This document shows positions 52,680-61,663 of a stretch of DNA of 64,000 nt, piece by piece. The position numbers and the translations under genes are program-made. Numbering within the stretch: the stretch's first letter is position 1; every line of letters begins with the position of its first letter. Source of the stretch: an uncultured Arachnia sp. (GTDB lineage: Bacteria; Actinomycetota; Actinomycetes; Propionibacteriales; Propionibacteriaceae); assembly GCA_947493995.1 (NCBI GenBank), contig CANLTJ010000008.1:62001-126000 (forward strand), given 5' to 3'. The notes beneath the pieces are model-generated. The model saw only the letters and a program-made list of their open reading frames with translations, was not told the DNA's origin and searched no databases.

Positions 52680-55600
52680 ATGGCGAACACAGTCACAGCT
52701 GACTCTCCGGCAGAACAGGCACTACTGAAACTCGGCCAATTCTTCACCCGCTGGGAGGAGACCGACGACGGCCGCGCCGTTTTCCGGGAAGGTGGCAGGG
52801 GAGGAGATGCCTTCTACCGCGACCGCTGGGCCCACGACAAGGTGGTGCGCTCCACGCACGGCGTGAACTGCACCGGCTCCTGCTCCTGGAAGGTCTACGT
52901 CAAGGACGGCCTGATCACGTGGGAGGCCCAGCAGACCGACTACCCGTCAGCTGGCGATGACCGCCCCGACTACGAACCCCGCGGCTGCCCACGCGGCGCC
53001 GCCTTCTCCTGGTACACCTACTCCCCCACACGCGTGCGCTACCCCTACGGGCGCGCCGTGCTGATCGAGATGTACCGGGACGCCAAGGAACGTCTCGGCG
53101 ATCCCGTGCTCGCATTCGCCGACGTGACCCAGGACCCGGAACGTCGTCGTCGCTACCAGAAGGCCCGCGGCAAGGGTGGCTTGGTCCGCATCGAATGGGA
53201 CGAGGCGCTGGAGATCGCAGCCGCCTCCTACATCCACACCATCAAGACCCACGGACCTGACCGGCTCGTGTCGTTCTCCCCCATCCCCGCCATGTCCATG
53301 GTGAGCCACGCCATCGGCACCCGCTTCACCCACCTGCTGGGCGGGGCGATGACGTCGTTCTACGACTGGTACGCCGACCTGCCCGTGGCCAGCCCACAAG
53401 TGTTTGGCGACCAGACCGACGTGCCCGAGTCCGGCGACTGGTGGGACGCCACCTACCTCATGATGTGGGGCTCCAACGTCCCCGTCACTCGCACACCCGA
53501 TGCGCACTGGATGGCGGAGGTTCGCTACCGCGGCACGAAGATCGTCACCGTCGCCCCCGACTATGCGGACAACGTCAAGTTCGCCGACGACTGGCTCCCC
53601 GCCCAGGCCGGCACCGATGCTGCGCTGGCGATGGCCATGGGGCACGTCATCCTCAAGGAGAACTTCGTCGACAAGTCGGTGGAATTCTTCGACGACTACG
53701 TCAAGAGCTACACCGATCTCGGCATGCTGCTGCGCGTCGAGGAGCACCCCGACGGCCACGGCCTCACAGCGTCCAAGTTCCTGACCGCTGCCGATCTCGA
53801 CGAGTTCAAGGACGCCGAGGATCCCGGATTCAAGACCATCATGTGGGACAAGGCCACCAACAGCGCCGTCGTCCCGAACGGGTCCATGGGGTTCCGCTAC
53901 AGCGAGTCCGGAAAGGGAGAGTGGAACCTGGATCTGGCAGACATCGAGCCGACGCTGAGTCTGGCCGATGTCGAGGGCAGCCAGCCCACGGAAATCGCGC
54001 TCCCCTGTTTCGAGGACCCCCGTGGCGCCGGCTCGATCCTGCAGCGCGGCGTTCCGACGATGCGCGTCGGCGGGCACCTGGTCACCACCGTGTTCGATCT
54101 CATGCTCGCCCAGTACGGCGTGGAGCGCCCCGGGATGCCGGGCGTGTGGCCAGCCGGCTACGACGACCCGAGCGTCCCCTACACCCCCGCCTGGCAGGCC
54201 GAGATCACCTCGGTTCCCGCCGAGGTGTGCACCCGCACCGCGCGCGAGTTCGCGAGCAACAGCGCCGAGTCCCGCGGCCGCACCATGATCATTATCGGTG
54301 CCGGCATCTGCCACTGGTACCACGCTGATGCCACGTACCGCTCCATCATGAGCCTACTGATGATGACCGGCTGCATCGGCCGCAACGGCGGCGGCTGGGC
54401 CCACTACGTCGGGCAGGAGAAGTGCCGCCCCATGACGGGTTGGTTCAACCTCGCCAACGCCATGGACTGGTCGCGTCCCCCGCGCACGATGATCGGCACG
54501 GCCTACTGGTACATGCACACCGACCAGTGGCGCACCGACGGCTTCTCCGCCGATGCCATCACCTCGCCGCTGTCGCTGGGCAACCTCGACGGCGTCCACA
54601 ACGCGGATGCGATCGCGAAATCGAACCGTCTCGGCTGGATGCCCTTCTACCCGCAGTTTGACCGGAACCCGCTCGATCTCGCCGACGAGGCCGCTGCCGC
54701 CGTCGAGGCGGGTGACGCCCCGGATGTCGGCACCTACGTGGCGCGCCTCCTGAAGGAGGGGTCGCTGCATTCAGCCGTCGAGGATGTCGATGCGCCCGAG
54801 AACTGGCCGCGCACGATGATGTTGTGGCGCTCCAACCTGTTCGGCTCCTCCGCAAAGGGCGCCGAGTACTTCTCGAAGCACCTGCTGGGTACGCACTCGA
54901 ACCTGATGCCGAATCAGCACGGCATCGATGAACGCCCGTCGCTCGTGAAGTTCCGCGAGGATGAGGTGGAGGGCAAGCTCGATCTACTGATCAGCGCCGA
55001 CTTCCGCATGACGTCCACCACGCTGCTCTCCGACATCGTCTTCCCGGCCGCCACCTGGTACGAGAAGTACGACCTCTCCAGCACGGACATGCACCCCTAC
55101 GTGCACGCGTTCACTCCCGCCATCGACCCGCCCTGGCAGGCGCGCTCCGACTTCACGATCTTCGTGCAGCTGGCGGAGCGCATCAGCGAGTTCGCCGCGA
55201 CCCACCTCGGCGTCCGCAAGGACATCGTGGCCACGGCACTCCAGCACGACACCCCGGCTCAGGTGAAGAACCCGGGCGGCCGTGCTGCCGACTGGCTCGG
55301 CACCGACATCGAGGCCGTCCCCGGCACAAACATGCCCGCCCTGGCGGTGGTGGAACGCGACTACACCGCCATCGCCCAGAAGCTCACCTCCGTCGGCCCG
55401 CTGGCGGATCGGCTGGGCTTCACCGTCAAGAACATCACCTACGACGTCACGGAGGCCGCCGCCCAGCTCGGGGAGATCAACGGACGCGTCACCGGCGGCG
55501 TGGCCGACGGCAGACCGACGATCCACAAGGATGACCTGTTCGCCGAGGCCGTCCTGATGTTCTCCGGCACCACCAACGGCGCGCTCGCCACCCAGGGCTT

Positions 55601-56390
55601 CCGTGACCTGGAGGCCAAGACCGGCCGACAACTCGCAGACCTGTCCGAGGACGAGGAACACCACCGCATCACGTTCGCCGACACCCAGGCCGCCCCGCAG
55701 CCCGTCATCACCTCCCCGGAGTGGTCGGGCTCCGAGAAGGGCGGGCGACGCTACGCCGCCTTCACCATCAATGTGGAGCGCCTCAAGCCGTGGCACACCC
55801 TGAGCGGCCGCATGCACTTCTACCTGGATCACGACTGGCTCATCGACGCCGGCGAGCAGCTGCCCATCTACCGGCCACCGCTCAATATGGTGCGCGGCTT
55901 CGGTGAACCCGAGTTGGGTCCCAACGGGGAGAAGGCCATCACGCTGCGCTACCTCACGGTGCACAACAAGTGGTCCATCCACTCCGAGTACCAGGACAAC
56001 CTGCTGATGCTCTCGCTCGGTCGCGGCGGACCGCAGGCCTGGCTGTCGGAGGAGGACGCCAAGTCCATCCAGGTGCGTGACAACGACTGGATCGAATGCA
56101 CCAACGCCAACGGTGTCTTCGTGGCGCGCGCCGTGGTGTCACACAAGATGCCGCCGGGCATCGCCTACATCCAGCACGCCCAGGAGCGCACCATCGACGT
56201 GCCGAAGTCCGAGGCCACCGGCATGCGAGGCGGCATTCACAACTCGGTGACGCGCATCATGCTCAAACCCACACACTTGATCGGCGGGTACGCCCACCTG
56301 GCGTACGCGTTCAACTATCTCGGACCGACGGGCGTGCAGCGAGACATCGTCTCCACCATCCGTCGCCGCAGCCAGGAGGTGACGTACTGA
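52680..56390 (+). CDS. narG: respiratory nitrate reductase alpha subunit
   Basis: 1236 aa. The N-terminal [4Fe-4S] site HGVNCTGSCSW, the Mo-site region WYADLPVASPQVFGDQTDVPESGDWWDA and the C-terminal YLTVHNKWSIHSEYQDNLLM...IECTNANGVFVARAVVSHKMPPG are as in NarG. The enzyme reduces nitrate to nitrite on the cytoplasmic face with quinol electrons. No ribosome site is evident before the ATG. Confidence 0.95.
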   Translation: MANTVTADSPAEQALLKLGQFFTRWEETDDGRAVFREGGRGGDAFYRDRWAHDKVVRSTHGVNCTGSCSWKVYVKDGLITWEAQQTDYPSAGDDRPDYEPRGCPRGAAFSWYTYSPTRVRYPYGRAVLIEMYRDAKERLGDPVLAFADVTQDPERRRRYQKARGKGGLVRIEWDEALEIAAASYIHTIKTHGPDRLVSFSPIPAMSMVSHAIGTRFTHLLGGAMTSFYDWYADLPVASPQVFGDQTDVPESGDWWDATYLMMWGSNVPVTRTPDAHWMAEVRYRGTKIVTVAPDYADNVKFADDWLPAQAGTDAALAMAMGHVILKENFVDKSVEFFDDYVKSYTDLGMLLRVEEHPDGHGLTASKFLTAADLDEFKDAEDPGFKTIMWDKATNSAVVPNGSMGFRYSESGKGEWNLDLADIEPTLSLADVEGSQPTEIALPCFEDPRGAGSILQRGVPTMRVGGHLVTTVFDLMLAQYGVERPGMPGVWPAGYDDPSVPYTPAWQAEITSVPAEVCTRTAREFASNSAESRGRTMIIIGAGICHWYHADATYRSIMSLLMMTGCIGRNGGGWAHYVGQEKCRPMTGWFNLANAMDWSRPPRTMIGTAYWYMHTDQWRTDGFSADAITSPLSLGNLDGVHNADAIAKSNRLGWMPFYPQFDRNPLDLADEAAAAVEAGDAPDVGTYVARLLKEGSLHSAVEDVDAPENWPRTMMLWRSNLFGSSAKGAEYFSKHLLGTHSNLMPNQHGIDERPSLVKFREDEVEGKLDLLISADFRMTSTTLLSDIVFPAATWYEKYDLSSTDMHPYVHAFTPAIDPPWQARSDFTIFVQLAERISEFAATHLGVRKDIVATALQHDTPAQVKNPGGRAADWLGTDIEAVPGTNMPALAVVERDYTAIAQKLTSVGPLADRLGFTVKNITYDVTEAAAQLGEINGRVTGGVADGRPTIHKDDLFAEAVLMFSGTTNGALATQGFRDLEAKTGRQLADLSEDEEHHRITFADTQAAPQPVITSPEWSGSEKGGRRYAAFTINVERLKPWHTLSGRMHFYLDHDWLIDAGEQLPIYRPPLNMVRGFGEPELGPNGEKAITLRYLTVHNKWSIHSEYQDNLLMLSLGRGGPQAWLSEEDAKSIQVRDNDWIECTNANGVFVARAVVSHKMPPGIAYIQHAQERTIDVPKSEATGMRGGIHNSVTRIMLKPTHLIGGYAHLAYAFNYLGPTGVQRDIVSTIRRRSQEVTY

Positions 56391-58012
56391 TGCGAGTCAT
56401 GGCACAAGTTGCGATGGTGATGAACCTCGACAAGTGCATCGGCTGCCACACCTGTTCCGTCACGTGCAAACAGGCGTGGACGAACAGGGCCGGCACCGAG
56501 TACGTGTGGTTCAACAATGTGGAGACCCGGCCTGGGCAGGGCTACCCACGCCGCTACGAGGACCAGGAGCAGTGGAGGGGCGGCTGGGTTCGCACCAAGA
56601 CGGGCGGTCTGCGGCTGAAGAGCGGTGGCCGGTTCCAGAAACTGCTGTCCATCTTCGCCTCCCCCGTCCAGCCCGAGCTCAACGACTACTACGAGCCGTG
56701 GACCTACGACTACGAGAACCTCGTCTCCGCGCCTCTCAGCGACGACTTCCCCGTCGCCCGCCCCAAGTCGCTGATCACCGGTGAGGACACCAAGATCGAG
56801 TGGTCGGCCAACTGGGACGACTCCTTGGGTGGCAGTGCCGAATCGCTGGCCAAGGATCCGATCCTGCAGAAGCTCCGCGATGAGTCTGCCGAGAAGATCA
56901 AGCGTGAGTACGAGAAGTCCTTCATGTTCTTCCTCCCGCGCATCTGCGAGCACTGCCTCAACCCGTCCTGCATGGCGTCCTGCCCGTCAGGCGCCATCTA
57001 CAAGCGGACCGAGGACGGCATCGTACTCGTTGACCAGGACAAGTGCCGCGGTTGGCGCCAGTGCATCACCGGGTGCCCGTACAAGAAGATGTACTTCAAT
57101 CACCGCTCCGGCAAGGCCGAGAAGTGCCACTTCTGCTACCCCCGCCTCGAGGTTGGGCTGCCGACGGTGTGCTCCGAGACGTGCGTCGGCCGGCTGCGCT
57201 ACATCGGCATCATCCTCTACGACGCCGACGCCGTCACCAAGGCCGCCGCCGTCAAGGACGAACAGCAGCTGTACCAGTCACAACTCGACATCATGCTCGA
57301 CCCACACGACCCCGACGTCATCGCCGGGGCCAAGGCTGGCGACATCCCGGATGAATGGATCGATGCAGCACAGCGCTCGCCGGTGTACGCACTGATCAAG
57401 CACTTCAAGGTGGCACTGCCGCTTCACCCGGAGTACCGCACGATGCCGATGGTCTGGTACATCCCGCCGCTGAGCCCCGTCGTCGATCTCCTGCGCGAAC
57501 AGGGCCACGATGCCGAGGCCCCGGGCAACCTCTTCGGCGCCATCGATGCCCTCCGTATCCCGGTGGAATACCTCGCGGAACTCTTCACGGCCGGCGACAC
57601 CGCCGTCGTGACGCTGGTGCTGCAGAAGCTCGCCGCGATGCGTTCCTACATGCGAGGCGTGACACTGCGCAATGAGCGCGACGAGACACTGGCCGAGGCC
57701 GTCGGCATGACCGGCAAGGCCATGGAACAGATGTACCGGCTGCTGGCCATCGCCAAGTACGACGAGCGCTACGTGATCCCGAAAGCCCACTACGACCAGG
57801 CCCACAACCTGGAGGAAATGGGTTGCTCGCTGGAAGAACCCGGCGGCCCCGGCATGGGTCAGTCAGGCCCCTTCGGAGAGGCATCCGGCGGTCCGGTACC
57901 CGTGTCCATCGAGAGCTTCTCGAACCTGAGAGACCGCGCGAATGCCGACACAGCAGCCACCTCCGAGTCGTTGCGGGACCGCACCGGTGAACGCAACTGG
58001 GATGGGAACTGA
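56390..58012 (+). CDS. narH: respiratory nitrate reductase beta subunit
   Basis: 540 aa. Iron-sulphur motifs CIGCHTCSVTCKQAW, CEHCLNPSCMASCPSGA, CRGWRQCITGCPYKKMYFN (with the Trp of the 3Fe cluster) and CHFCYPRLEVGLPTVCSETC. Start ATG 56390 overlaps the narG stop by one base. It carries electrons from NarI to NarG. Confidence 0.95.
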   Translation: MRVMAQVAMVMNLDKCIGCHTCSVTCKQAWTNRAGTEYVWFNNVETRPGQGYPRRYEDQEQWRGGWVRTKTGGLRLKSGGRFQKLLSIFASPVQPELNDYYEPWTYDYENLVSAPLSDDFPVARPKSLITGEDTKIEWSANWDDSLGGSAESLAKDPILQKLRDESAEKIKREYEKSFMFFLPRICEHCLNPSCMASCPSGAIYKRTEDGIVLVDQDKCRGWRQCITGCPYKKMYFNHRSGKAEKCHFCYPRLEVGLPTVCSETCVGRLRYIGIILYDADAVTKAAAVKDEQQLYQSQLDIMLDPHDPDVIAGAKAGDIPDEWIDAAQRSPVYALIKHFKVALPLHPEYRTMPMVWYIPPLSPVVDLLREQGHDAEAPGNLFGAIDALRIPVEYLAELFTAGDTAVVTLVLQKLAAMRSYMRGVTLRNERDETLAEAVGMTGKAMEQMYRLLAIAKYDERYVIPKAHYDQAHNLEEMGCSLEEPGGPGMGQSGPFGEASGGPVPVSIESFSNLRDRANADTAATSESLRDRTGERNWDGN

Positions 58013-58013
58013 T

Positions 58014-58625
58014 ATGAGTCAGCGCGCCGTCGTCTACCAGGCCGCCAACCTGCTGCTTTGCTATCCCACGCAGGAATTGGTGGGTCAGGTCGACATGCTC
58101 CGCGAGGCCCTTGCCGGAACCGGGCTCGACGAGCATTTCACCCCGTGGCTGGACCAGCTCACCTCCCGGCCCCTGTATGAACTCCAATCGGACTACATCC
58201 AGGAGTTCGACCTCTCCAGGCGACACAGCCTGCACCTGAGTTACTGGTCCGCCGGCGACACCCGTCGGCGCGGCATGGAGCTGCTGGGATTCAAGCAGGC
58301 GTTCCGCGCCAGTGGCGTCGATCTCACGGGCAACGCTGAGCTCCCCGACTATCTGCCCGCCATTCTGGAGTTCGCAGCGTGTATCGACGAAGACGCCGGC
58401 TACGCGCTCCTGCAACAACACCGGGCCGAGATCGAAATGCTGCGGCTCAGCATGATCGACGACGAACTGGTGCAGGCAGGGGTGCTCACCGCCGTGTGCG
58501 CGACACTGCCCGGCGCCTCACCGGTCACCCGCGACGATGCACGAGCGATGCTCAAATCCACCGAGAATCCTGAAACCGTCGGGCTGCAATTCCTGACCCT
58601 GCTCCCCACCCGCACCGGAGGCTGA
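58014..58625 (+). CDS. narJ: nitrate reductase assembly chaperone
   Basis: 203 aa. The TorD-like pattern LLLCYPTQELV, LQSDYIQEFDLSRRHSLHLSYWSAGDTRRRGMELL, then LPDYLPAILEFAA, is diagnostic of NarJ. It helps Mo-cofactor insertion into NarG. It starts one base after narH. Confidence 0.9.
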   Translation: MSQRAVVYQAANLLLCYPTQELVGQVDMLREALAGTGLDEHFTPWLDQLTSRPLYELQSDYIQEFDLSRRHSLHLSYWSAGDTRRRGMELLGFKQAFRASGVDLTGNAELPDYLPAILEFAACIDEDAGYALLQQHRAEIEMLRLSMIDDELVQAGVLTAVCATLPGASPVTRDDARAMLKSTENPETVGLQFLTLLPTRTGG

Positions 58626-58626
58626 C

Positions 58627-59397
58627 ATGGACGTATTCCTGTGGGGCGTGTTGCCCTACCTGACGGCGCTCATCTTGATCGGAGGACTGGTCTGGCGCTA
58701 CAAGTACGACCAGTTCGGCTGGACCACCCGCTCCACGCAGCTGTACGAGTCCAAAATGCTCCGTATCGCCTCCCCCATGTTCCACTACGCACTGTTCGTG
58801 GTGCTGGGCGGCCACCTCGTGGGACTGTTCATTCCCAAACGGTGGACCGACGCCATCGGCATCTCCCAGGAGGCGTACCACTGGACCGCGCTCACGCTCG
58901 GCACCATCGCCGGTGTGGCCACACTCGTCGGCATCGGCATGCTGATCTACCGCCGACGCACCACCGGTCCTGTCTTCATGGCCACCACGAAGAACGACAA
59001 GGCCATGTATCTGGTGCTCGTTGGGGCGCTGGTGCTCGGCATCTGGGCGACGCTGACCGGCGACACCACCGCAACCGGGGAAGAACACAACTACCGCGAG
59101 ACCGTCTCCATCTGGTTCCGGTCGCTGTTCATCTTCCAGCCCAACGTGTCAGCCATGGCCGCTGCCACCATTCAGTTCAAGATCCACATCCTCGTGGCCT
59201 TCCTGCTGTTCGCCACCATCCCCTTCACCCGGTTGGTCCACGCCTTCACCGTTCCCGTTCACTTCCTGTTCCGCCCCTACATGGTCTACCGGTCGCGGCC
59301 GAGCAGTGATGAGAGCACCCGCACACACGGCCGCGGTTGGGACAAGATCGGCACGCCGGACCGGGCCAAAAAGGGCGACGACGTCTACAAGCCCTGA
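58627..59397 (+). CDS. narI: respiratory nitrate reductase gamma subunit (cytochrome b)
   Basis: 256 aa with five hydrophobic helices (VLPYLTALILIGGLVWRY, FHYALFVVLGGHLVGLFIPK, ALTLGTIAGVATLVGIGMLIY, IHILVAFLLFATIPFTRLVHAF). Histidines in MFHYALFVVLGGH and HILVAF...LVHAF are heme b ligands. It oxidises menaquinol. Confidence 0.95.
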   Translation: MDVFLWGVLPYLTALILIGGLVWRYKYDQFGWTTRSTQLYESKMLRIASPMFHYALFVVLGGHLVGLFIPKRWTDAIGISQEAYHWTALTLGTIAGVATLVGIGMLIYRRRTTGPVFMATTKNDKAMYLVLVGALVLGIWATLTGDTTATGEEHNYRETVSIWFRSLFIFQPNVSAMAAATIQFKIHILVAFLLFATIPFTRLVHAFTVPVHFLFRPYMVYRSRPSSDESTRTHGRGWDKIGTPDRAKKGDDVYKP

Positions 59398-59438
59398 TCC
59401 ATCCCGCACATCATCCGTCCTTCAGAGAGAGCACTTAC

Positions 59439-60830
59439 GTGAGCAGCACGACCCGATCCGGAAAAGAATGGTTGACCTCCTGGAATCCGGAGGACGAGGA
59501 AAGCTGGGACAAGAAGTTGGCGTGGGCCACCCTGTGGATCACCACCTTCACCCTCACCATGTGCTTCATCACGTGGTTCCTGCCCAGCGCTCTCATCCCG
59601 CAGCTGAACGCCATCGGCTATGACTTCACCCAGTCGCAGTTGTACTGGATGGCATCCATGCCGGGTCTCGCCGCAGGGCTGCTGCGTCTGGTGTGGATGG
59701 TGCTTCCCCCCATTCTGGGAACCCGGAAGCTGGTGACGCTCACCACGTTGCTGTTGGTGTTCCCGCTGCTCGGCTGGGGCGTGCGTGTCATCGAACCGAC
59801 GGCCCCCTACTGGGAGCTGATGGTGCTGTCCTTCCTCGCCGGCATTGGTGGCGGAGCGTTCTCCGGTTTCATGCCGTCGACGTCGTACTTCTTCCCCAAG
59901 AGACTCCAAGGCGTGGCCCTGGGTCTGCAGGGTGGGCTGGGCAACTTCGGTGTGTCCATCGTGCAGTTGCTCACGCCGTGGCTGATCGGTTTCTCGATGC
60001 TGGGCTTCCTGGGCAGCAGCCAGACGCTGGTGCAGGCCGGGAGGGAGAACCGTGAGGTTTGGTACCAGAACGCGGCGTTCATCTGGATCCCGATCGTCAT
60101 TCTCGGCGCCATCCTGGCGTGGACCATGCTCAAGTCGGTCCCGGTCACCGCCAACATCCGTCAGCAGTTCGACATCTTCAAGAACCAGGACACCTGGTGG
60201 ATGACGCTGCTCTACATCATGACCTTCGGCACCTTCTCCGGGCTGGCCGCCCAGTTCGGCCTGTTGATGAACAACCTCTACGGCGCCGGCAATGACGCGA
60301 TCGTCTCCGGCACGGGCGTCACGGCAGAGGTGTTGGTGGACGGGTACAGCCTGCCCGTCGCCTCAGCGTTCGTGTTCCTCGGGCCCCTGGTCGGAGCGGG
60401 TGCCCGCGTGGTCTTCTCGCCGCTTACCGACCGCTGGGGCGGGGCCATCTGGACGCTCATCTCCGGCATCGGGATCGTGGTCTCGATCGCGTTCACCATG
60501 ACGGCCCTGGTCCCCGACACCTCATCCGCCGCTACCCTCGACGCCGGGTTCGACCGGTTCCTCTGGGGCATGCTGGCCATCTTCCTGTTCTCCGGCATCG
60601 GCAACGCCTCCACGTTCAAACAGATGCCGATGATCTTCGAGCGCCGTCAGGCGGGTGGTGTCATCGGCTGGACGGCGGCCATCGCCGCGTTCGGTCCGTT
60701 CTTCTTCGGTCTCGGTCTGGCCTTCGTCGGCGTGTTTACCTTCTACGCCATCGGCCTCGTCTGGGCGCTCATGTGCATTGGTATCACGTGGTGGCGCTAC
60801 GCCCGCCCCGGAGCGCCCAAACCTTCCTAG
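59439..60830 (+). CDS. narK: nitrate/nitrite transporter
   Basis: 463 aa from GTG 59439. Twelve hydrophobic helices and the NarK signatures GIGGGAFSGFMPSTSYFFPKR, GLQGGLGNFGVSIVQLL and FSGIGNASTFKQMPMIF of the nitrate/nitrite porter family. It follows narI by 41 bases, completing nitrate respiration. Confidence 0.95.
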   Translation: MSSTTRSGKEWLTSWNPEDEESWDKKLAWATLWITTFTLTMCFITWFLPSALIPQLNAIGYDFTQSQLYWMASMPGLAAGLLRLVWMVLPPILGTRKLVTLTTLLLVFPLLGWGVRVIEPTAPYWELMVLSFLAGIGGGAFSGFMPSTSYFFPKRLQGVALGLQGGLGNFGVSIVQLLTPWLIGFSMLGFLGSSQTLVQAGRENREVWYQNAAFIWIPIVILGAILAWTMLKSVPVTANIRQQFDIFKNQDTWWMTLLYIMTFGTFSGLAAQFGLLMNNLYGAGNDAIVSGTGVTAEVLVDGYSLPVASAFVFLGPLVGAGARVVFSPLTDRWGGAIWTLISGIGIVVSIAFTMTALVPDTSSAATLDAGFDRFLWGMLAIFLFSGIGNASTFKQMPMIFERRQAGGVIGWTAAIAAFGPFFFGLGLAFVGVFTFYAIGLVWALMCIGITWWRYARPGAPKPS

Positions 60831-60882
60831 CCAACCCTTTGGAGCCGTTGTACCATGGCCTTACTCAATGTAAGGAGGAATC

Positions 60883-61128
60883 ATGGCGACGGCCACGGTT
60901 ACAAGCAAGGGTCAGGTGACCATTCCGGTCGAGGTACGGGCGGATCTTGGACTTCATCCCGGGTCCCGGCTGGTCTTCCTACCCACCGGCACCGGCCGCT
61001 ACGAAGTTCATGCGGAGTCCGGGTCGATACGCGAACTCAAGGGGGCCGTCCCCTCTCCGCAGAATCCGGTCTCCCTGGAGGACATGGACGCGGCAATCGC
61101 AGGCGGGGCGGGAGCCTCCGGACCGTGA
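60883..61128 (+). CDS. AbrB/MazE-fold antitoxin
   Basis: 81 aa, with AAGGAGG seven bases before the ATG. MATATVTSKGQVTIPVEVRADLGLHPGSRL is the AbrB swapped-hairpin DNA-binding domain. The rest (SLEDMDAAIAGG) is the toxin-binding tail. It overlaps the PIN gene by four bases. Confidence 0.85.
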   Translation: MATATVTSKGQVTIPVEVRADLGLHPGSRLVFLPTGTGRYEVHAESGSIRELKGAVPSPQNPVSLEDMDAAIAGGAGASGP

Positions 61129-61523
61129 TTGGACTCGACACGAATGTCGTGGTTCGGTACCTGGTTCAAGACGATCCTGAGCAGTCGCCTTTGGCAACCG
61201 AGCTGATCGAAGGGTTGAGCGAGACTGAGCCAGGTTTCCTCAGCCTTGTCACCGTGGTCGAGGTCTACTGGGTACTACGCCGCGCTTACACAGTGGACGT
61301 TGACGTGTGCCGCGCTCTGATAGAGGGATTGTTGACAGCACGAGAACTCAGAGTCGATCAACATTCGATTGTGCAAGCTGCGTTGACGGCCACCCGCGGG
61401 GGAAGTGACTTTGCTGACGCCGTCATTGCCGAACTGGGTCGAGCAGCTGGCTGTGGGCACACATGCACTTTTGATCGCCGAGCCGCGGCACATGACGGGA
61501 TGCAACTCCTCGAACAACGCTGA
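61125..61523 (+). CDS. vapC: PIN-domain toxin ribonuclease
   Basis: 132 aa from GTG 61125. PIN motif residues IGLDTNVVVRYLVQDDPEQ, SLVTVVEVYWVLRRAY, SDFADAVIAELGRAAGC and CTFDRRAA. It is an RNase toxin paired with the AbrB antitoxin; this is the second toxin-antitoxin pair around the nar operon. Confidence 0.9.
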   Translation: MIGLDTNVVVRYLVQDDPEQSPLATELIEGLSETEPGFLSLVTVVEVYWVLRRAYTVDVDVCRALIEGLLTARELRVDQHSIVQAALTATRGGSDFADAVIAELGRAAGCGHTCTFDRRAAAHDGMQLLEQR

Positions 61524-61563
61524 CGGCACCCGAAACGTCTCGGCCAACCCCTCGCCCGGAAGC

Positions 61564-61575
61564 GGAGTGCACTCC
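61564..61575. promoter_or_regulatory. 12-bp palindrome GGAGTGCACTCC
   Basis: A perfect palindrome lies in the 140 bases between the PIN toxin gene and the convergent end of the nitrite reductase gene. Because both flanking genes point towards it, it could be part of a 3' structure rather than an operator. Confidence 0.25.
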
Positions 61576-61663
61576 TGATTGGTGCTCCTACCATGAGTGT
61601 CCTTTGCCCATGATTTGTCCTCCGTCTACGTTGCTGGCCGTTCGGCGCCGTTCGATGGCGGTA

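Noticed and set aside
52947-54323. 458-codon minus-strand ORF in narG
   Set aside because: Shadow of narG, with no recognisable domain.
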